The notes beneath the pieces are model-generated. The model did not search any database. It had not been told where the DNA came from and was given only the letters and a program-made list of their open reading frames with translations. Source: Eonycteris spelaea (Eukaryota > Chordata > Mammalia > Chiroptera > Pteropodidae). From it: a stretch of DNA of 64,000 nucleotides. The DNA lies in contig PUFA01000021.1 of the NCBI GenBank assembly GCA_003508835.1, positions 11,014,501-11,078,500 on the forward strand, in the 5' to 3' direction. This document shows positions 1-12,502 of the stretch, piece by piece; within the stretch, counting starts at the first letter, position 1; every line of letters begins with the position of its first letter. The position numbers were made by a program, and so were the translations under genes.

Positions 1-1040
1 TTTAGTGCATTTAAGTACTTACTAAATATTTTGAATAACCTATGCAAGTTAAAACAGTCCTTTACTTCTAAAATGATTGATAGACAACTGATCAAGTTAT
101 ACATAACTTCTTTATTTAGGTCCAAATTTTACTTTGAGTGATTATTGGCTGTGGCTTTGGAAAAAAAAGGTAAAATTGACAAAACCACTCACTCAGAACC
201 CAAATTAATTGACCAAAGAAATGTTCTAACAGGGGTAATCTACTGAACTCTGTAAAAGTGCCATCTAAGCTACACAAGCTTCTAATAATCAATGTTTAAT
301 GAAGTTAGAAAAACAAATGATAATTAAATTCTTAGGGATGAAGAGTAAACTAGTTTCTAATAAAGCAGCATGTGCCATAGAAAACACATAAACACCATTT
401 TAGCTTTATTTCGCAAAAAGAAAAATAATATTCTAATGAGTGAGGGCTATAACACAGATAAAAGCAATATGTTCAAAACCTGTTTCTTGTGCTGTGTATC
501 TCAATCATTCCGAATTGCTAGAAGCCAAGGACTGGCAAAGCCACAGTAATCAGAAAGGAAATAACTCATTAGAATTGCTGTTCCTTCTCCCTGGGCAGTG
601 GAGTTCAAGGTTCTTCTCTGACATTGTGGGTCACAGATAGGAAGAAGTTTTAATATAATAATCCCATAAAGTTGTGGTAAACCAGATACTGAAATGCAGG
701 TCATCTGTATGTGGATCCACCAAAAACATTACAGAATAAAAAATAGATTAAAAAAATCAGAAAAAAAAAAAAAACCAACAAAAAAACAGAGCGTCTGTTC
801 CCTTTGCTGGGGTTTGCTATGGCCCCAATAAGCGACTTTGCTTTCCTAAGGCACTGAACCTCTGAAATAGTAATGCGGGGTTACATCAAACCAGCTTTCA
901 ACTTCTGATTTCAGCAAGGAATTTCAGCTGCTTTTAGATGAATAGTGTGCAGCCTTAAGGATAAGTCATGCATATACCTGAAACAGCTCCCGGCTAGCTC
1001 AGCACACTACCTAAGAGCTTATATTCTAAAATGAGAATGC
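1..1040. other. AT-rich intron sequence, nothing recognised
   Basis: No coding potential and no repeat I can name. There is a short A-run at about 761-774 and a slightly more GC-rich patch at about 790-870. The open frames on both strands around 440-700 overlap each other and look random. Confidence 0.5.
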
Positions 1041-1044
1041 CCAG

Positions 1045-1255
1045 GTTTGTATAAGCTTCTTACACTTACTCTTTTGTGAACTTGGTACAATTACTTAACT
1101 TTCTTGTCCTTCAGTTTGTTGATCTGTAAAATAACATAATAGCAGTGCCTTTTTCTTCACAGTATTATTGAGAGGATAAAATAAAATGAACCTAGAAAAT
1201 ACTTAGAACAGTGCTTGCATGTGTTAACTATTCAATAAATGTTCTCTACTGTTGC
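1045..1255 (+). repeat. MIR SINE
   Basis: The order of motifs is that of a decayed MIR: CTTGGTACAATTACTTAACTT, then CAGTTTGTTGATCTGTAAAAT, then GAGGATAAAATAAAATGAA, then AACAGTGCTTGCATGTG and ATTCAATAAATGTT at the 3' end. Highly diverged, hence ancient. Confidence 0.8.
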
Positions 1256-1329
1256 TGTTTTGAAGGACGTATGTAACAGGTTATATGAAGACAAATAAAG
1301 CAGCAGATAAGACAAGAAGTTGTCTCAGG

Positions 1330-2335
1330 TTGATTATCACATAGAATGGTAGGAAAGACCTTTATGAAAGGTGATATTTGAGTTGAGAATAAAGGGATGA
1401 GCCATAGGCTTATCTAAAGAAGAGCCTTGCAGGCAGAAATGAAAGTAAATGCAAATTATCCAAACAAAGCTAGAGAGAGCTTAAAAGTTCAAGACCACTA
1501 GGAATCAATGTGGCTGGGGCAGACTGTATAGGGGGAAAGTAAAACAAGATTGGAGGGATACAGAGGACTGCATCGCAGAAGGCACTGCGGACTCTCCAAG
1601 AAGTCATGGATTTCATTTTGCTGGAAGCATTAGGTGGTTTCTGGTAAGAAAGTAGAGAAGGTCTTAGCCTGGACAGACTGAACTCTAACATAAACAGCAG
1701 TGATTTATTTCTTTCTCATACTACACATCCATGGATACATGTAGCTCTACTCCATGTCCTTTTATTCTGGGACCCATGCTGAAAGACCAGGCCCTGAGGC
1801 AGAAGGGTAGAACAAGAGCAATGACGTCACTTCTGCTGGGAACTGGCCTATATCACTGTCATTCACATTACATCTCATTACCCTATAAGTCGTAATGCTG
1901 AGTCTCTAGATAAGGTCAGGGTGTGTACTCTTTCTCCTGAGAATCTCAAAGTAACAGGTGTAGAAGTGTATATACCTTAGAAAAAGGAAGGTGCAGATGA
2001 TGCAAGCAATAATAATACCATTTGTTAAAGTTAAGGTGATTGAATTTTAAAATGATCCTTTAATTGTTGTTTCATGAAGAATGGTACATAGGGAATGATA
2101 GAATCAGAGATAAGGTGATACTGAGATCTTCTGTGTAAAGTGATGTTTCTAAGATATTAGAAAGAGAGGTGAAATGAAGTGATTCGATTGAGGAAATGTA
2201 CTAAAGGTAGATTAATGAGATTTGCTGGTGGATCATTTGTAAGGTGTGAAAGAAAGGAAAAACTCAGGATGACCTTTTGTTTCTTTGTCTGTTTTTGCCT
2301 GAGCAACTAGATTGACTTATTAAAATGGGAAAGAC
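1330..2335 (+). repeat. Ancient mammalian interspersed repeat (L2-like, family unresolved), split
   Basis: The left part (1330-1684) has the phrases GTGATATTTGAGTTGAGAA, GGGATGAGCCATAGG and CTTGCAGGCAGAAATGAAAG. The right part (about 2130-2335) has AACTCAGGATGACC and GCCTGAGCAACTAG. These phrases occur together, in this order, in a long and widespread old mammalian repeat. I cannot name the family with certainty. A different repeat at about 1685-1885 lies between the two parts. Related fragments occur near 5430, 27880, 28880 and 43005. Confidence 0.5.
1685..1885 (+). repeat. Unclassified ancient repeat inserted in another repeat
   Basis: The segment starts AGTGATTTATTTCTTTCTCA and continues with CTCTACTCCATGTCC, TCTGGGACCCATGCTGA and GACGTCACTTCTGCTGG. 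This pattern resembles a common old mammalian repeat, probably a DNA transposon or LTR. It separates two parts of the L2-like repeat. The family was not resolved. Confidence 0.4.
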
Positions 2336-2339
2336 TGAA

Positions 2340-3180
2340 ATATAAATATAAACATAATCATAAACATAAATAAATGTAAACATAAATATAGCCTATGTGA
2401 ACAAAACAAATATTGAATTTAAATTAAATTTTAAAATTATAAGCAATAAACTATATCCATAATAAAATATTTGAATAAAATAAATGATGTAGAAAATATG
2501 TTGAAACGTTCTCATAGAGAAGAGTGAAAAAATAGCAGAGAATAATAAGAAAAAACTGATACAGGGGATGGATTTCAGTATCTTAGAAATAATGACAACA
2601 TATTTAAAAATGATGAAATATAGGCAGTGTTCACGGGTAGAAGGGGGGAGAAGGAGGAAAAGAGGGATGAAGATAAGACTACTTTCTGACGGGAAGATAA
2701 TGGGTTTTCAGGTCAAAAATGCTCTTAGTTGAGAGTGAGAACTATCATAAAAGGAAATAACATTGAAAGACATAGATATGTGTGCGTGCATGTGTCCATG
2801 AGTGTGTGAATTCAGTTTAATTGCAAATTTTGGCTTATTACAAACCGACTCCCAAGAAAGAAGTGTGCTCTGATGTGATAAAGTTAGAGAAGTTATGATT
2901 CTCACTGACATTCCTAACTGAAGGGCACGAAATGCAAAAATTTGAATCCCTTAGGTTATTAGAGATTGATGCGATTTTAGAATGGCTTTTGTAGTGGGTC
3001 CCAGAGGCCAGCCCCAAGCAGGCAGAGGCAATTTAGAAGCAGCAATCTCCTCTCTGCAGCGGTACTTACATAGGAACAGGTCCAGTAATTGGAGGGACAG
3101 TGTGTCTGAAAACCGAGGTTAACTCGGCCAAGCCTCAGATTGCTCACTTCCCTCTTGCTTTGCTACTACATTCTCTTTTC
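2340..3180. other. AT-rich intron with A/T simple sequence
   Basis: About 2340-2400 is low-complexity (ATAAATA / AACATAA units). About 2640-2670 is purine-rich. The remainder, including a GC-richer stretch at 2995-3065, was not recognised. Confidence 0.45.
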
Positions 3181-3189
3181 CCGGTTTTG

Positions 3190-3500
3190 CATTGACAGTG
3201 ATATGCCATAGAAGATACTATGGGGTCCTTCCATCATTTTTGACAACTGGAATGTTAGTTTCAATTATCAGTATTAGAAATGAGAAAACAGAGGGTTCCC
3301 TTGCCTTTCTCTCTGGGGGCCTCTCTGTGTGGTCTCTCCAGGAGCATAGCTTGACTGCTTGCATGAGAGTCAGGGCTCATACAGACCAAGAGAGAGCTTT
3401 CGGTCCTCTTAAGTCCAGGGCAGAATTGTCATAACACTTCCATTGCATTGTATTGGTCAAAGAAATCATAGACCAGGCCAGATTAGTGGGATTGGTGTTT
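3190..3500 (+). repeat. Unclassified ancient repeat
   Basis: Contains GGCCTCTCTGTGTGGTCTCT followed further on by ACTTCCATTGCATTGTATTG and GGTCAAAGAAATCA. The order recalls a widespread eutherian repeat seen in many introns. The overlapping 80-codon open frame at 3192-3434 is therefore not a gene. Family unresolved. Confidence 0.4.
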
Positions 3501-5425
3501 AATTCCCTGGGGAAAACTACATTTTTTTTTTTTCAAGTAGATGATGTAATGAGTTGTAAAGATAATTGAGGACAGAATTATCAAACTGTCTATTGGGAGA
3601 AAGTCTAGATTCTAGAACCAGATCTAAACATATCTCAGTGACATGACTTGAGCATCTAGTTAATGTCTTAATTATATAGAAAAGGAGTCAGATTTGACAT
3701 TGTATAAAGTCTCTTAAGTAACTAAATGGTACTAATCATTTTTCACATTTTAACATCGTAAATGTTTTTACTCCAAATATTTCCTCTCTCTTATTTTTCA
3801 TAATAAATTGAACTTTGTACATGGAGAATATTTTAAATTTAATTTAGAAAAAATATGTGTATATTTAAATGTAATAAAATATTTGCCTTATTTTTGTTAA
3901 ACCAGTTATGTATTCTTGATGTATTTGCATATTTCTTACTCTTCCAGTAAGAATACTTTTAAGGCAGAAGCTAAATCAGCAATTCATAGTGAATTACTTC
4001 TCACCCTCCAGATAGTTCCTTAATCTACATACTTCCTCAGGAGTTTTCAATTACGGCAGGAAGAATCAACACATAGCGTGAAAATCTATAAACCGGTTGT
4101 TTATGGAGCCACACATTTAAAAAGTCCACATAATAAGTAGTAATGTGAAACCAGTTTCTTAGGAATCTTTGGATATCCATGCAAAAATGCCTTTACTTCC
4201 CAATATATTTGTAATTATAAAAAACATAAACTTCAAATTAATATTAACTAAAAATTAACACTAACAATTATATAGCTACTCTTTTTACTTTATCTCTATA
4301 GTATATGTTTCCTAAATTAACATGGGGAGAATGAATAAGTGAAGATATTATTTTTTCAGAAAATATTGTAGGGATAAAGTCAGAAAATAACTCTGGGTTA
4401 AAAACAAAACAAAACAAAAAAGTAACAACAACAAAAAACCCCGACTATTTCACCAGAATTGCTTGTCAAAGACGTTTTCTCCATAGTTATTATTTTCCTT
4501 ATGTGGTTTGAAAAAAAATTTTTAAATATCAAGATGTAAATAGAGTGACCCTTGCTCAGCATCACAATCATCTAGAATCATCTACACCCCATCAATAGTG
4601 GCAGGACAAGAACTCAAGTTCTGTCAGAGAAGGTGCAAAAGGAGAATGAGAAAACTTTAACCAGAGGTGGGGTTTCATCTAAGAGGCTCTCCAAAAGGTA
4701 ATTAATTCTGTGTGAGTCTCTTAAAAAATATAAGATAACACTTCTCTCTGTTTTCTTAATCTATGATGAGGAGCCCGCTGAGTATACTTTGGAACTAAAC
4801 TAAAAGTACCAGCCTGCATTTCTGTTTTTATTTGAAGGGATACAAATGTATGATAAGCAGAAATTTAAAAAGAAAAAAACAAGAATTGTGGGTTGTAAGA
4901 ATCATTTTGTGTGAGGCAGACGTGATAACCACTATACTATGGAAACAGGATCATTTCGTGAAACCTAGAAGTTATCTGCAGGAACTTAGAATCAGACAGA
5001 ACAGAGTCAGAACTCTGTCCTCTTCGGTTGTTCCGAACTTATGTAACCTCTCATAACAGCAGTTTCTACCTATAGAGAATGGAGAAATAAAAGTAAGATA
5101 TAGTTTGTTGCAGTTTGATTAAACTAACTTACATACAATTTTTTTTGTGAGATTATAAACACTGGGATTAACTAAGCACATCATAAACCATAGCAATCAA
5201 TGCTATTCATGTCACTTAACATTTTATATAATTTTCATACAGTGAAAGATACCAGCCATTTATTCAATAGTTATGATTTATCAATATTTTTCCATCTTTT
5301 TAACATTTTTATTATAGTCACATGTTGGTGAACAATTGATGAAAAATAATTTTATTTAGAATTTTTTTTACTGGAAACTTTTATGTTATTAGCAGAATCT
5401 ATTTAATGGATTATTTCTTTATAAC
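3500..5425. other. AT-rich intron sequence, nothing recognised
   Basis: Mostly AT-rich with short A/T runs (for example 3523-3533 and an AAAAC-rich patch at about 4400-4440). No coding signal and no repeat that I can name with confidence. Confidence 0.45.
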
Positions 5426-5429
5426 AGAC

Positions 5430-6100
5430 CTAGTGCTGTGAGAGAAATATGCCAAAGGTTAACACAGCAGAGTAGGTAGATTTAGCTCAGAGCAATGGTT
5501 GTAAAATTTTAGGAAAGGCTTCCAAGGAAGCCACCATTAGAATTGTCTCTGAGACCAATATTGATAAAAAGTAGACATTAGCAGATTTTTAAAAAATGGA
5601 AAATGAGGCAAGCAGTGAACTACCATTTTATAAATTGAGGGCAGGCATCATATTTTTCAGGAAATATTGAAGCAGTGAAGAGTTTTATAGGGATGAGGAA
5701 TATGATTTCTGGAAGGTAAATAGACCACAGAGGGTCTGATATGTGCCGTCAAAAAGTATGGCTTTTATTCTGAAGATGTTGGAAGGGAGAAGGTGAAGAT
5801 TGGAGTTTATAAAGCAAAAATCAAATTATTACATTCTGAGTTTTTGAAATGCCAGTCTGGAGGGAGTGTGGAGTACAGATTTAGAAATCCAAGGCCGCAG
5901 GGATCAACACCATTCAGAGGGATCATGGTGGCATGAAGGTGGGACCTAAGGAGTTCTTAGGAGTGGCAAAAAGGGGCAACCTGTGGCTATAATTAAGATA
6001 GAAAATAAATGTTTTCTTTGGGTGTAGATGAGAGAGTGCGATTCTTAACCAGAGTGGCTAGATATTGAAATGGCTTCATATTGTGGGTTTACAAAAAAAA
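5430..6100 (+). repeat. Ancient mammalian repeat, second copy of the L2-like family
   Basis: Phrases such as GGAAAGGCTTCCAAGGAAGC, GGCTTTTATTCTGAAGATG and CCAGTCTGGAGGGAGTGTGG follow the same order as in the copy near 1330. Highly diverged. Family name uncertain. Confidence 0.45.
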
Positions 6101-9100
6101 AATCTTTGGGCATTTAATTGGATATCTGAATGACCAAAATTTAGCTTGTAACCAGAACAGAAACTAATTTTACTCTCATCATCCCATTACACCTGCTCTG
6201 TGGGCTAATTCTTTCTGATGCTTCTGGATAAAACCTCAGACAAGCCTCAGAATTTTTCAAGTGCTCTTAATAACCATATAAATAGTTCCTTGTTTAGGCA
6301 TTAAAAATTCCAGACCAGAATATTCATTACATAATAATGGTCTGGTTCAGAATAGCAGACCCCAAGCTTAGATCTACTAAAAGCCTGTAAGCCTCCGGTG
6401 GTGGGATGTGAACTTGGTTTCTTTTTGCTCTATTGCTTTTTTTCTGTTTCCCAGTTAACTCTTCCAGAATCTGACCCAGAGGAAAGGAAGGGTTTGCTAA
6501 AAGCAACATAACACAGATGGCAGAGTTAGCTGTAAATTTGGGTTGGTGTCCTCTTCATCACTGGGACAACTTTGATGGATTTTTTTTTTTTTTAGGGACA
6601 ATTTTGTGGACTCTGACATTCTCACTTGGGACCAGCAATGGCAGTCACCTGGACACTGACAATGTCCAAAACTTCTCTGGCACTTCACTTAGCACTTCTC
6701 TTTCATCCTCTGGGTCAAAGGAACCAAACACTTTTCTCATTAAGGGTTAACATTCTAGGCAATTCTCCTGAGCAGGATTCCCAAGGCCTTCTTATTCTGC
6801 TGCTGGCTGAGCACATTAATCTTGCTGAAAATAAAGGCTTGGCTACCTTAGCCTACGCTTGAGTAGCTTCTGCTACCAGCCCATAGGCCCTCAAGCTTCA
6901 GTGAACATTTGACACATTCGTACTGTGACCACCTTGGAACCTTCTCTAATTGGTCTAAAAAGAAAGCATTCCCTGCCTTTGTCCAAGAAGAGATTAGAAG
7001 TGATTAGGGGCAGTGCGCAGCCAGTTCTCTCTAACAAAGTCCTCTATTCCACATTTTTAACCATCACTTCTTTTAGAGGAGCCAGGTATGTGCCTAATTA
7101 ATGTTCCTCAAAGAACACCTGAGTCATTCCTCCAGAAGTAATGTGTAGAGATCTTCTACTTCTCATTAAAGGGAGGTGAAACTGAGGATGACTGGTTTTT
7201 TTCTTCAACCATTTTTAGTGTCCTTCACAGAAACTTTAAGACAACAGAATGAGGCTCATGTATAATCTTTTACAGAGACCTTTAAAGACAGGATGTAGGG
7301 GTTCAGATCCTGGTTTTGATCCCTGTGAGTTTGGGTGAGGGGAGAGAAGGGATCCTGACAGGGTGGAAAAAAGTGAAAAAACCTCTAGAATATTGTTTCT
7401 TGTCTTGTATTATATAGCTTAAAAAAACAAAACAAAACAAGTCCTGCCTGCATCATATGTATCTGGAAGTACTTCATAATATACAAATTATATGTGCATG
7501 TATAAAAGATAGTTTATATGTGAATATAGAAATGCATGTGAATGTGCATATATACATATGTGTATATAGGTTTACATGTAAACTTATAAAATTTACACAC
7601 ACATATAAGTGTGTATATCATACACACAGGTGATATGTATATATCCATACATCTATGCACATACCATGAAGGTCACAAGACATACATATTATTTATCCAA
7701 AAAAAAATCCATTTGGAATAATCTTTCAAAATCAACCACTGTAATTGATAATTATATGATTTACATATTATAGACGTTCAAGTTGATGCATAAGGGAATA
7801 TATATTTTTAAATGTTTTTAAACTCTCTTAGAGTTGATTTCACTTGATATTTCTAGAATAAATACATTATTTTGTTAATTAAAATATTTGTTAATGTTTA
7901 AATCTTGCTGTTATATCGAAGTCAACATTTTCTTTCTCATCTATTTAGTAAACGAATTCTCTGTATAATATCTATTTGTAGGCAATGATAGTTGGATACA
8001 TCGGACTAAGTAAATACCAAACTGGATATTGTCTCTCAAACTGTCCTACCACATATTTGGTAGAAACATTTCACACTGCAAGGAAAAGTGACAACAAGCC
8101 TCAGAGCTATACTAAGTGAATGAGAGAATCAGTTACCCCAGTGTCCCTGGAAGCGAAATCAATTCATGTGCTCTGTCATCCTTAGAAAGTATTCTCTCAC
8201 ATGCTGTCAGCAATACATTTTACAGGGTTTCCCCAAAGTCAATTGCTCCTTCTGTTTGAGATTAAGATGAAAGCAAAGTGATTCTTCCCATACATAGAGG
8301 AAGCATGAGAGAAGAGATAGTTTTAGTCTAGTTACTATTTTTTTTTTTTTTTTACCGACAGATATTTCCTGGCTCACTAATATAAGGTCCTTAGTAATTG
8401 AAATTCTGGCTGTGAAATATATTCAGGCATAATAAACATGAATACAGTTTATCTTAGAGTTACCTTCCATGCAAGTAGACAGGAAATTTATTTCTGAGTA
8501 ACTTATTTCTGAACACATTAAAAAAAAATAATGCAACTCTTTTCAATATTTTAACTGGAATTACTGCCAGGATATCAAATTCAATTTGATTTGACTATAT
8601 TTCCTGAAACATAGTGATAGTCACATTTTTGTGTTTTTCTTTAACTGAACAAATTCAGATTCAGCATTTAAAACCCTTTAATAAAATTTCCTTAAAATAT
8701 AATTTTTTAATAGAGAAGATATTATGAAATCAAATTAAGATCATTTGCAAATAGTCATAGGTAGATTATGCTACTATTTAAACAAGTTCTATTGAGGCTG
8801 TGACTATAAGGAAAGTGTGGATATAGGACTATAATTTCTCCTTTAGGGCAGTATAGATATGTAGATGAATTGAAGAAAATTTTTCAACTAAATTAGTATT
8901 TGCTAAATGTGCATTACTACATATAAAGGTGAAAATGATAATAGGTTACTAATGAAGAAAAAAACAAACATTCAACAATAGAAACTGATGAAACAGTACA
9001 GAAAAAATTGAATTTCTATTGACAAATATGTACATGTATGCTGACCACTCTCTTGGCATTTGTACATATAATTACATACAGTACATAATACTTGTTCTGT

Positions 9101-9250
9101 CCATCAGGGCCCTTAAGTGTACAAAATCCACTGCTAATGTCAGTAAGAAGCCATGTGGAGTGACTGACTAGAAAATAAATAAAAAGTGATTAAGGGTCAC
9201 AAAGGCAGACACTCAGTGGAGACCATCGTTCACCAGTCAGGCATGTATGT
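6100..9250. other. AT-rich intron with low-complexity tracts
   Basis: A partly GC-rich stretch at about 6180-7180 is unclassified. About 7270-7345 has a possible MIR-like B-box phrase (GGGGTTCAGATCCTGG). About 7470-7680 is a diverged TA/CA/TG-rich simple tract. The remainder is AT-rich, with a T-run at 8338-8354. No gene seen. Confidence 0.45.
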
Positions 9251-9259
9251 CCCAGTCCC

Positions 9260-10560
9260 CTAAAGCCATAGTCTTGGAGAACAAACCAAAGTGATAGAAG
9301 CCATTAAAGGATCTGTTTCATTGAAGGCAAAGGCAGTGACAAAAATTTGAAAAGGTGTGATATCAGGCAAAGAGAAACTTCTAATGACCTGGAGTAAAGA
9401 CCAGACACAGAAGTGTATCCTTCTCAGCACCATGACAATCACGGCCAAAGCAAAAAGTATGTTTGTCATGTGCATTTTCAGTGGTGGTCACCTCCTGCAG
9501 TCTTTACTGACTGACTTCTGGAGAGAAACACCTTCTGTCAGCACTGTGAGGGACTCTGAAGTTTCTGAGACCTTTTGTGGATTATGTGCTTCATCCTTCT
9601 TGTTCTCTTTTGTGGCTGGATTATTAAATTTGTATGCCTTCTCTTGATCCTGCAATGCACCAGGCCAAGTGCTGACAGCCTCCCTTTGGCTTTCCTAAGG
9701 GCAAGCTCAAGTTTGAATTTATCCAAGTCATTAGTCCCATGAGCAGACACAGGTATGTGCCAAGTAAGACCTTCTCAGCCTAAGGAATCCCCATGAGGGG
9801 AAGTGAGAGTTTGTTAGTGACTGCCTGGCTGTGCCATCCAGATGACCCAGCACTCTCTCTTGCCCCATCCAGAATATTGAGTGTAAACTGTGTGTCGGGG
9901 GGACAGGAATAGCTGGGGGAGCAGCAAATAGGACTGTCAAAGAGCATTAAAAGGATGTGGATCCTAATAAATGCGTAACAGTCTCCATAACAAGACTGCC
10001 CATGAGCTGCTGGGGATGCCTTACCTGCTGATTCCCCCAAACAGCCCCCAGGCACCCCTAGCACTAGACATGCTTCACCCCTACACACTCCACCCTGTAA
10101 TTGGCTCTCTGTGGGGCTCACAAGGTGGGAGGAATCGATTTTGTCAGGTGGCTAGGGAGCACACGCAGAAAGCTCCAAAACTCACATATTTTTTCCAGTG
10201 GTGTGCCAGAACTTGTACCCTGGAAGCCTAGAGTTTCACAAAGACTCCCTCGTCTGTGGGGGACTGTCTAAGACGGTGCTGTGCATGGGCTCCCAGATGG
10301 AGACTGAGAGGCTGCAGCCAGTTCATGGTCTCCTGCAGGGTCCGCAAGTGTGAACAAGCTCTGTATGCCTATCACACAGAGATGGGCGAGACTCCTCTTG
10401 GGTCTCTTTACATATGGCCCTGCATCCCTCAGCTTCCACAAAGGCACTTTTGTCCATGGATGGGTGCCAAACCATTACTATCAAGGGGGAGATACTACAA
10501 GGGACATCTTATTCTGCCATATTGTCGAGGTCACTTCAGCATCTATCTGAAATGTAGATA
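9260..10560. other. GC-richer block, unclassified
   Basis: Clearly more GC-rich than its surroundings, with overlapping open frames on both strands (for example 9780-10121 minus, 9971-10231 plus, 10256-10561 plus). None of the predicted peptides resembles a family I know. Overlap on both strands and the lack of splice or start context argue against genes. It may be a decayed LTR or the 5' part of an old retroelement; the piece at 10440-10550 has a retroelement-like feel. Confidence 0.4.
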
Positions 10561-10967
10561 GACATTAGGGTTCTACTAGGAACCTCACCTAGAATTAGGC
10601 ACTCTATAAAAATTTACAGAAGTCCATGGATTAAAGACTTAAAAATCAGTATTGTAAAACTCTTAGGAGAAAGCACAGGGGTAAAGCTCTTTGATGTTGA
10701 TCTCGGCGACAAATTTTTGATATGATTCCAAAACCACAAACAGCAATCGCAAAAACAAGCAGGAGTACAGTAAACTAAAATGCTTCCACACAGCAAAAGA
10801 AACAGTTAACAAATGAAAAGGCAACCTACAGAATGGGGAAAAAATACAGTATTCCTCCCTTATCCAAGAATGATATGTTCCAAGGCTCTCAGTAGATGCC
10901 TGAAACCACAAATAATATGAAATTCTGTATATGCATGTACTATTCATTTTCCTTACAGACATACCTT

Positions 10968-11221
10968 CTATTTATTATTCATTCATTCATTCATTCATTC
11001 ATTCATTATTGTTTTTTATTTTTTTGGCGAGGCAACCCTTGGTTGACCTCACAGATTGCAAGGACCTTGTCAGCTTACAACCCCTTATGTTTTTATTTTT
11101 TATGCCTACAACATCTGGTCTTCCTAGGTGGTTTCCCATCCAAGGACTAACCGGGCCTGACCCTGCTTAGCTTCCGAGATCAGACAGGATTGAGCTTGTT
11201 TAGGGTCGCATGGCTGTAGAT
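10968..11221 (-). mobile_element. 5S-rRNA-derived SINE (fruit-bat MEG type)
   Basis: Read on the minus strand, this 254-bp element begins with a 5S-rRNA-like head, followed by a unique region and an (AATG)n-like tail of the ATTC repeat at about 10975-11006. It is flanked by matching 8-bp copies of CATACCTT (10960-10967 and 11222-11229), a target-site duplication. SINEs are short retroposons transcribed by RNA polymerase III and copied by LINE machinery. 5S-headed SINEs are rare in mammals and are reported from fruit bats, so this element is the main evidence for the organism. The exact subfamily was not determined. Confidence 0.9.
11102..11221 (-). pseudogene. 5S rRNA-like head of the SINE
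   Basis: About 120 nt, essentially the full length of mammalian 5S rRNA. Read from 11221 downward it opens ATCTACAGCCATGCGACCCT (5S starts GTCTACGGCCATACCACCCT) and ends TGTTGTAGGCAT. The internal control region is well kept: AGCTAAGCAGGGTCAGGCC (box A) and TTGGATGGGAAACCACCTAG (intermediate element and box C). It is part of a retroposon with a target duplication, not a functional rRNA gene. Confidence 0.9.
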
Positions 11222-12456
11222 CATACCTTTTAATTTGTAAATTAATGGACAATTTCATGGACAGAAGATTCATTTTTACTGTAGACCTCAGGAAACTCAG
11301 TGTACATTTTTTTTTTTCTTTATTAAGTTGAAAACGTTCAGCTTTTCACTTAACAGGAGCACTCTGCAGCTTCTCCTTGGCATTTCTGAATTGCCAGCAT
11401 CACTACTCTTGTGTTTTGGAGTCATTATTAAGTAATATAAGAGTTCCTTGAACACAAGTGCTGCGATATGACAGTCAATGCGATCACCAAGAAGGCTACT
11501 AAGTGACTAATGGGTGGGTAGCACATACAGTGTGGATACTCTGGACAGAGGGATGATTCACATGTGAGGCAAGGACAGAGCAGGACACTGTGAGGTTTTA
11601 TCACACTACTTAGAACAGTGCATAATTTAAAACTTAGAAGTTGTTTATTTCTGGAATTTTTTATTACATATTTTGAACTGTGGTTGACCTCAGGTATCTA
11701 AATCCAAAGAAAGCAATATCACAAATAAGGGGGACTACTGTATTTTTAAATCATAGGTTTGATAAGGAATTAATAGTGAAAATATTAAATAGCATACAAA
11801 TCAATAGAAAAAATCTATTCAAAAATGGCTAAAGGAAATAAAAATACAAAAGACACTCGACATCACTAATCATGAGAAATGCAAACCAGAATCGATGACG
11901 TATCAGTTCACCTCTGTTAGAATGACTATTACCAAAAGAGAGGAGATAACAAATATCGGTGAGAATGTGGAGAAATAAAACTCTTGTTCGCTGTTGATGT
12001 TAATATGAATTGGTGAAGCCACTATGAATAACAGTATGGAGGGTCCTCAAAAAGTTAAAAGTAGAACCAAAATTTGATTCAGCAGTCTTATTTCTGGATG
12101 TAAATCTAAATGAATTCAAATCAGGATCTCAAAGAGTTACCTGCAGTCCACGTTCATTCCAGTATTATTCACAACAGCCAAGATATGGAAACAATGTAAG
12201 CATCCATCTATGAATGAATGGTTATATCACTTATATGTAGAACCGAAAAGAGCAAAACTTATAAAAACAGAAAGTAGAATAATGGTGGCCAAAAAATGAG
12301 TAGTGGGGGACATGGGGAGATGTTGGTCGTAGGGTACAACTTCCATTTATAAGGTTCATAAATCTGGGGATCTGATGTGTAGCATGGTGAGTATAGTGAA
12401 CAATACTGTATTATACACTCAAATGTTTCTAAGAGGGTATATCTTGAATGTTCTCA

Positions 12457-12457
12457 C

Positions 12458-12489
<32 letters not shown>

Positions 12490-12502
12490 ACACACACACA
12501 CG
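12457..12502. repeat. (CA)n microsatellite
   Basis: About 46 bp of CA dinucleotides with one interruption (GCAA) near 12487-12490. It lies in the 3' UTR of the L1 described above. Confidence 0.95.

Larger units (their letters stand above)
10847..11740. mobile_element. Tigger-type (pogo/mariner) DNA transposon, non-autonomous
   Basis: The ends are imperfect inverted repeats: CAGTATTCCTCCCTTATCCA on the left and, on the right, the complement of AATAAGGGGGACTACTG. Each end is flanked by TA (10845-10846 and 11741-11742), the target duplication of this superfamily. Internal phrases (TGCCTGAAACCACAAATAAT, GACTAATGGGTGGGTAGC, TGAACTGTGGTTGACCTCAG) fit the MER44/Tigger7-like group. It sits inside L1 ORF2 and is itself split by a SINE. 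No transposase frame is present. Confidence 0.88.

Noticed and set aside
9538..9750. Basic 70-codon minus-strand frame resembling a ribosomal-protein pseudogene
   Set aside because: Apart from being rich in Lys and Arg, it could not be aligned to any ribosomal protein I know, and no poly-A or target duplication was seen.
10978..11006. Independent (ATTC)n microsatellite
   Set aside because: It is the tail of the 5S-derived SINE, so it is reported as part of that element.
11102..11221. Functional 5S rRNA gene
   Set aside because: The 5S-like part is joined to a SINE body and tail and flanked by a target duplication, and it carries several substitutions in the stems.
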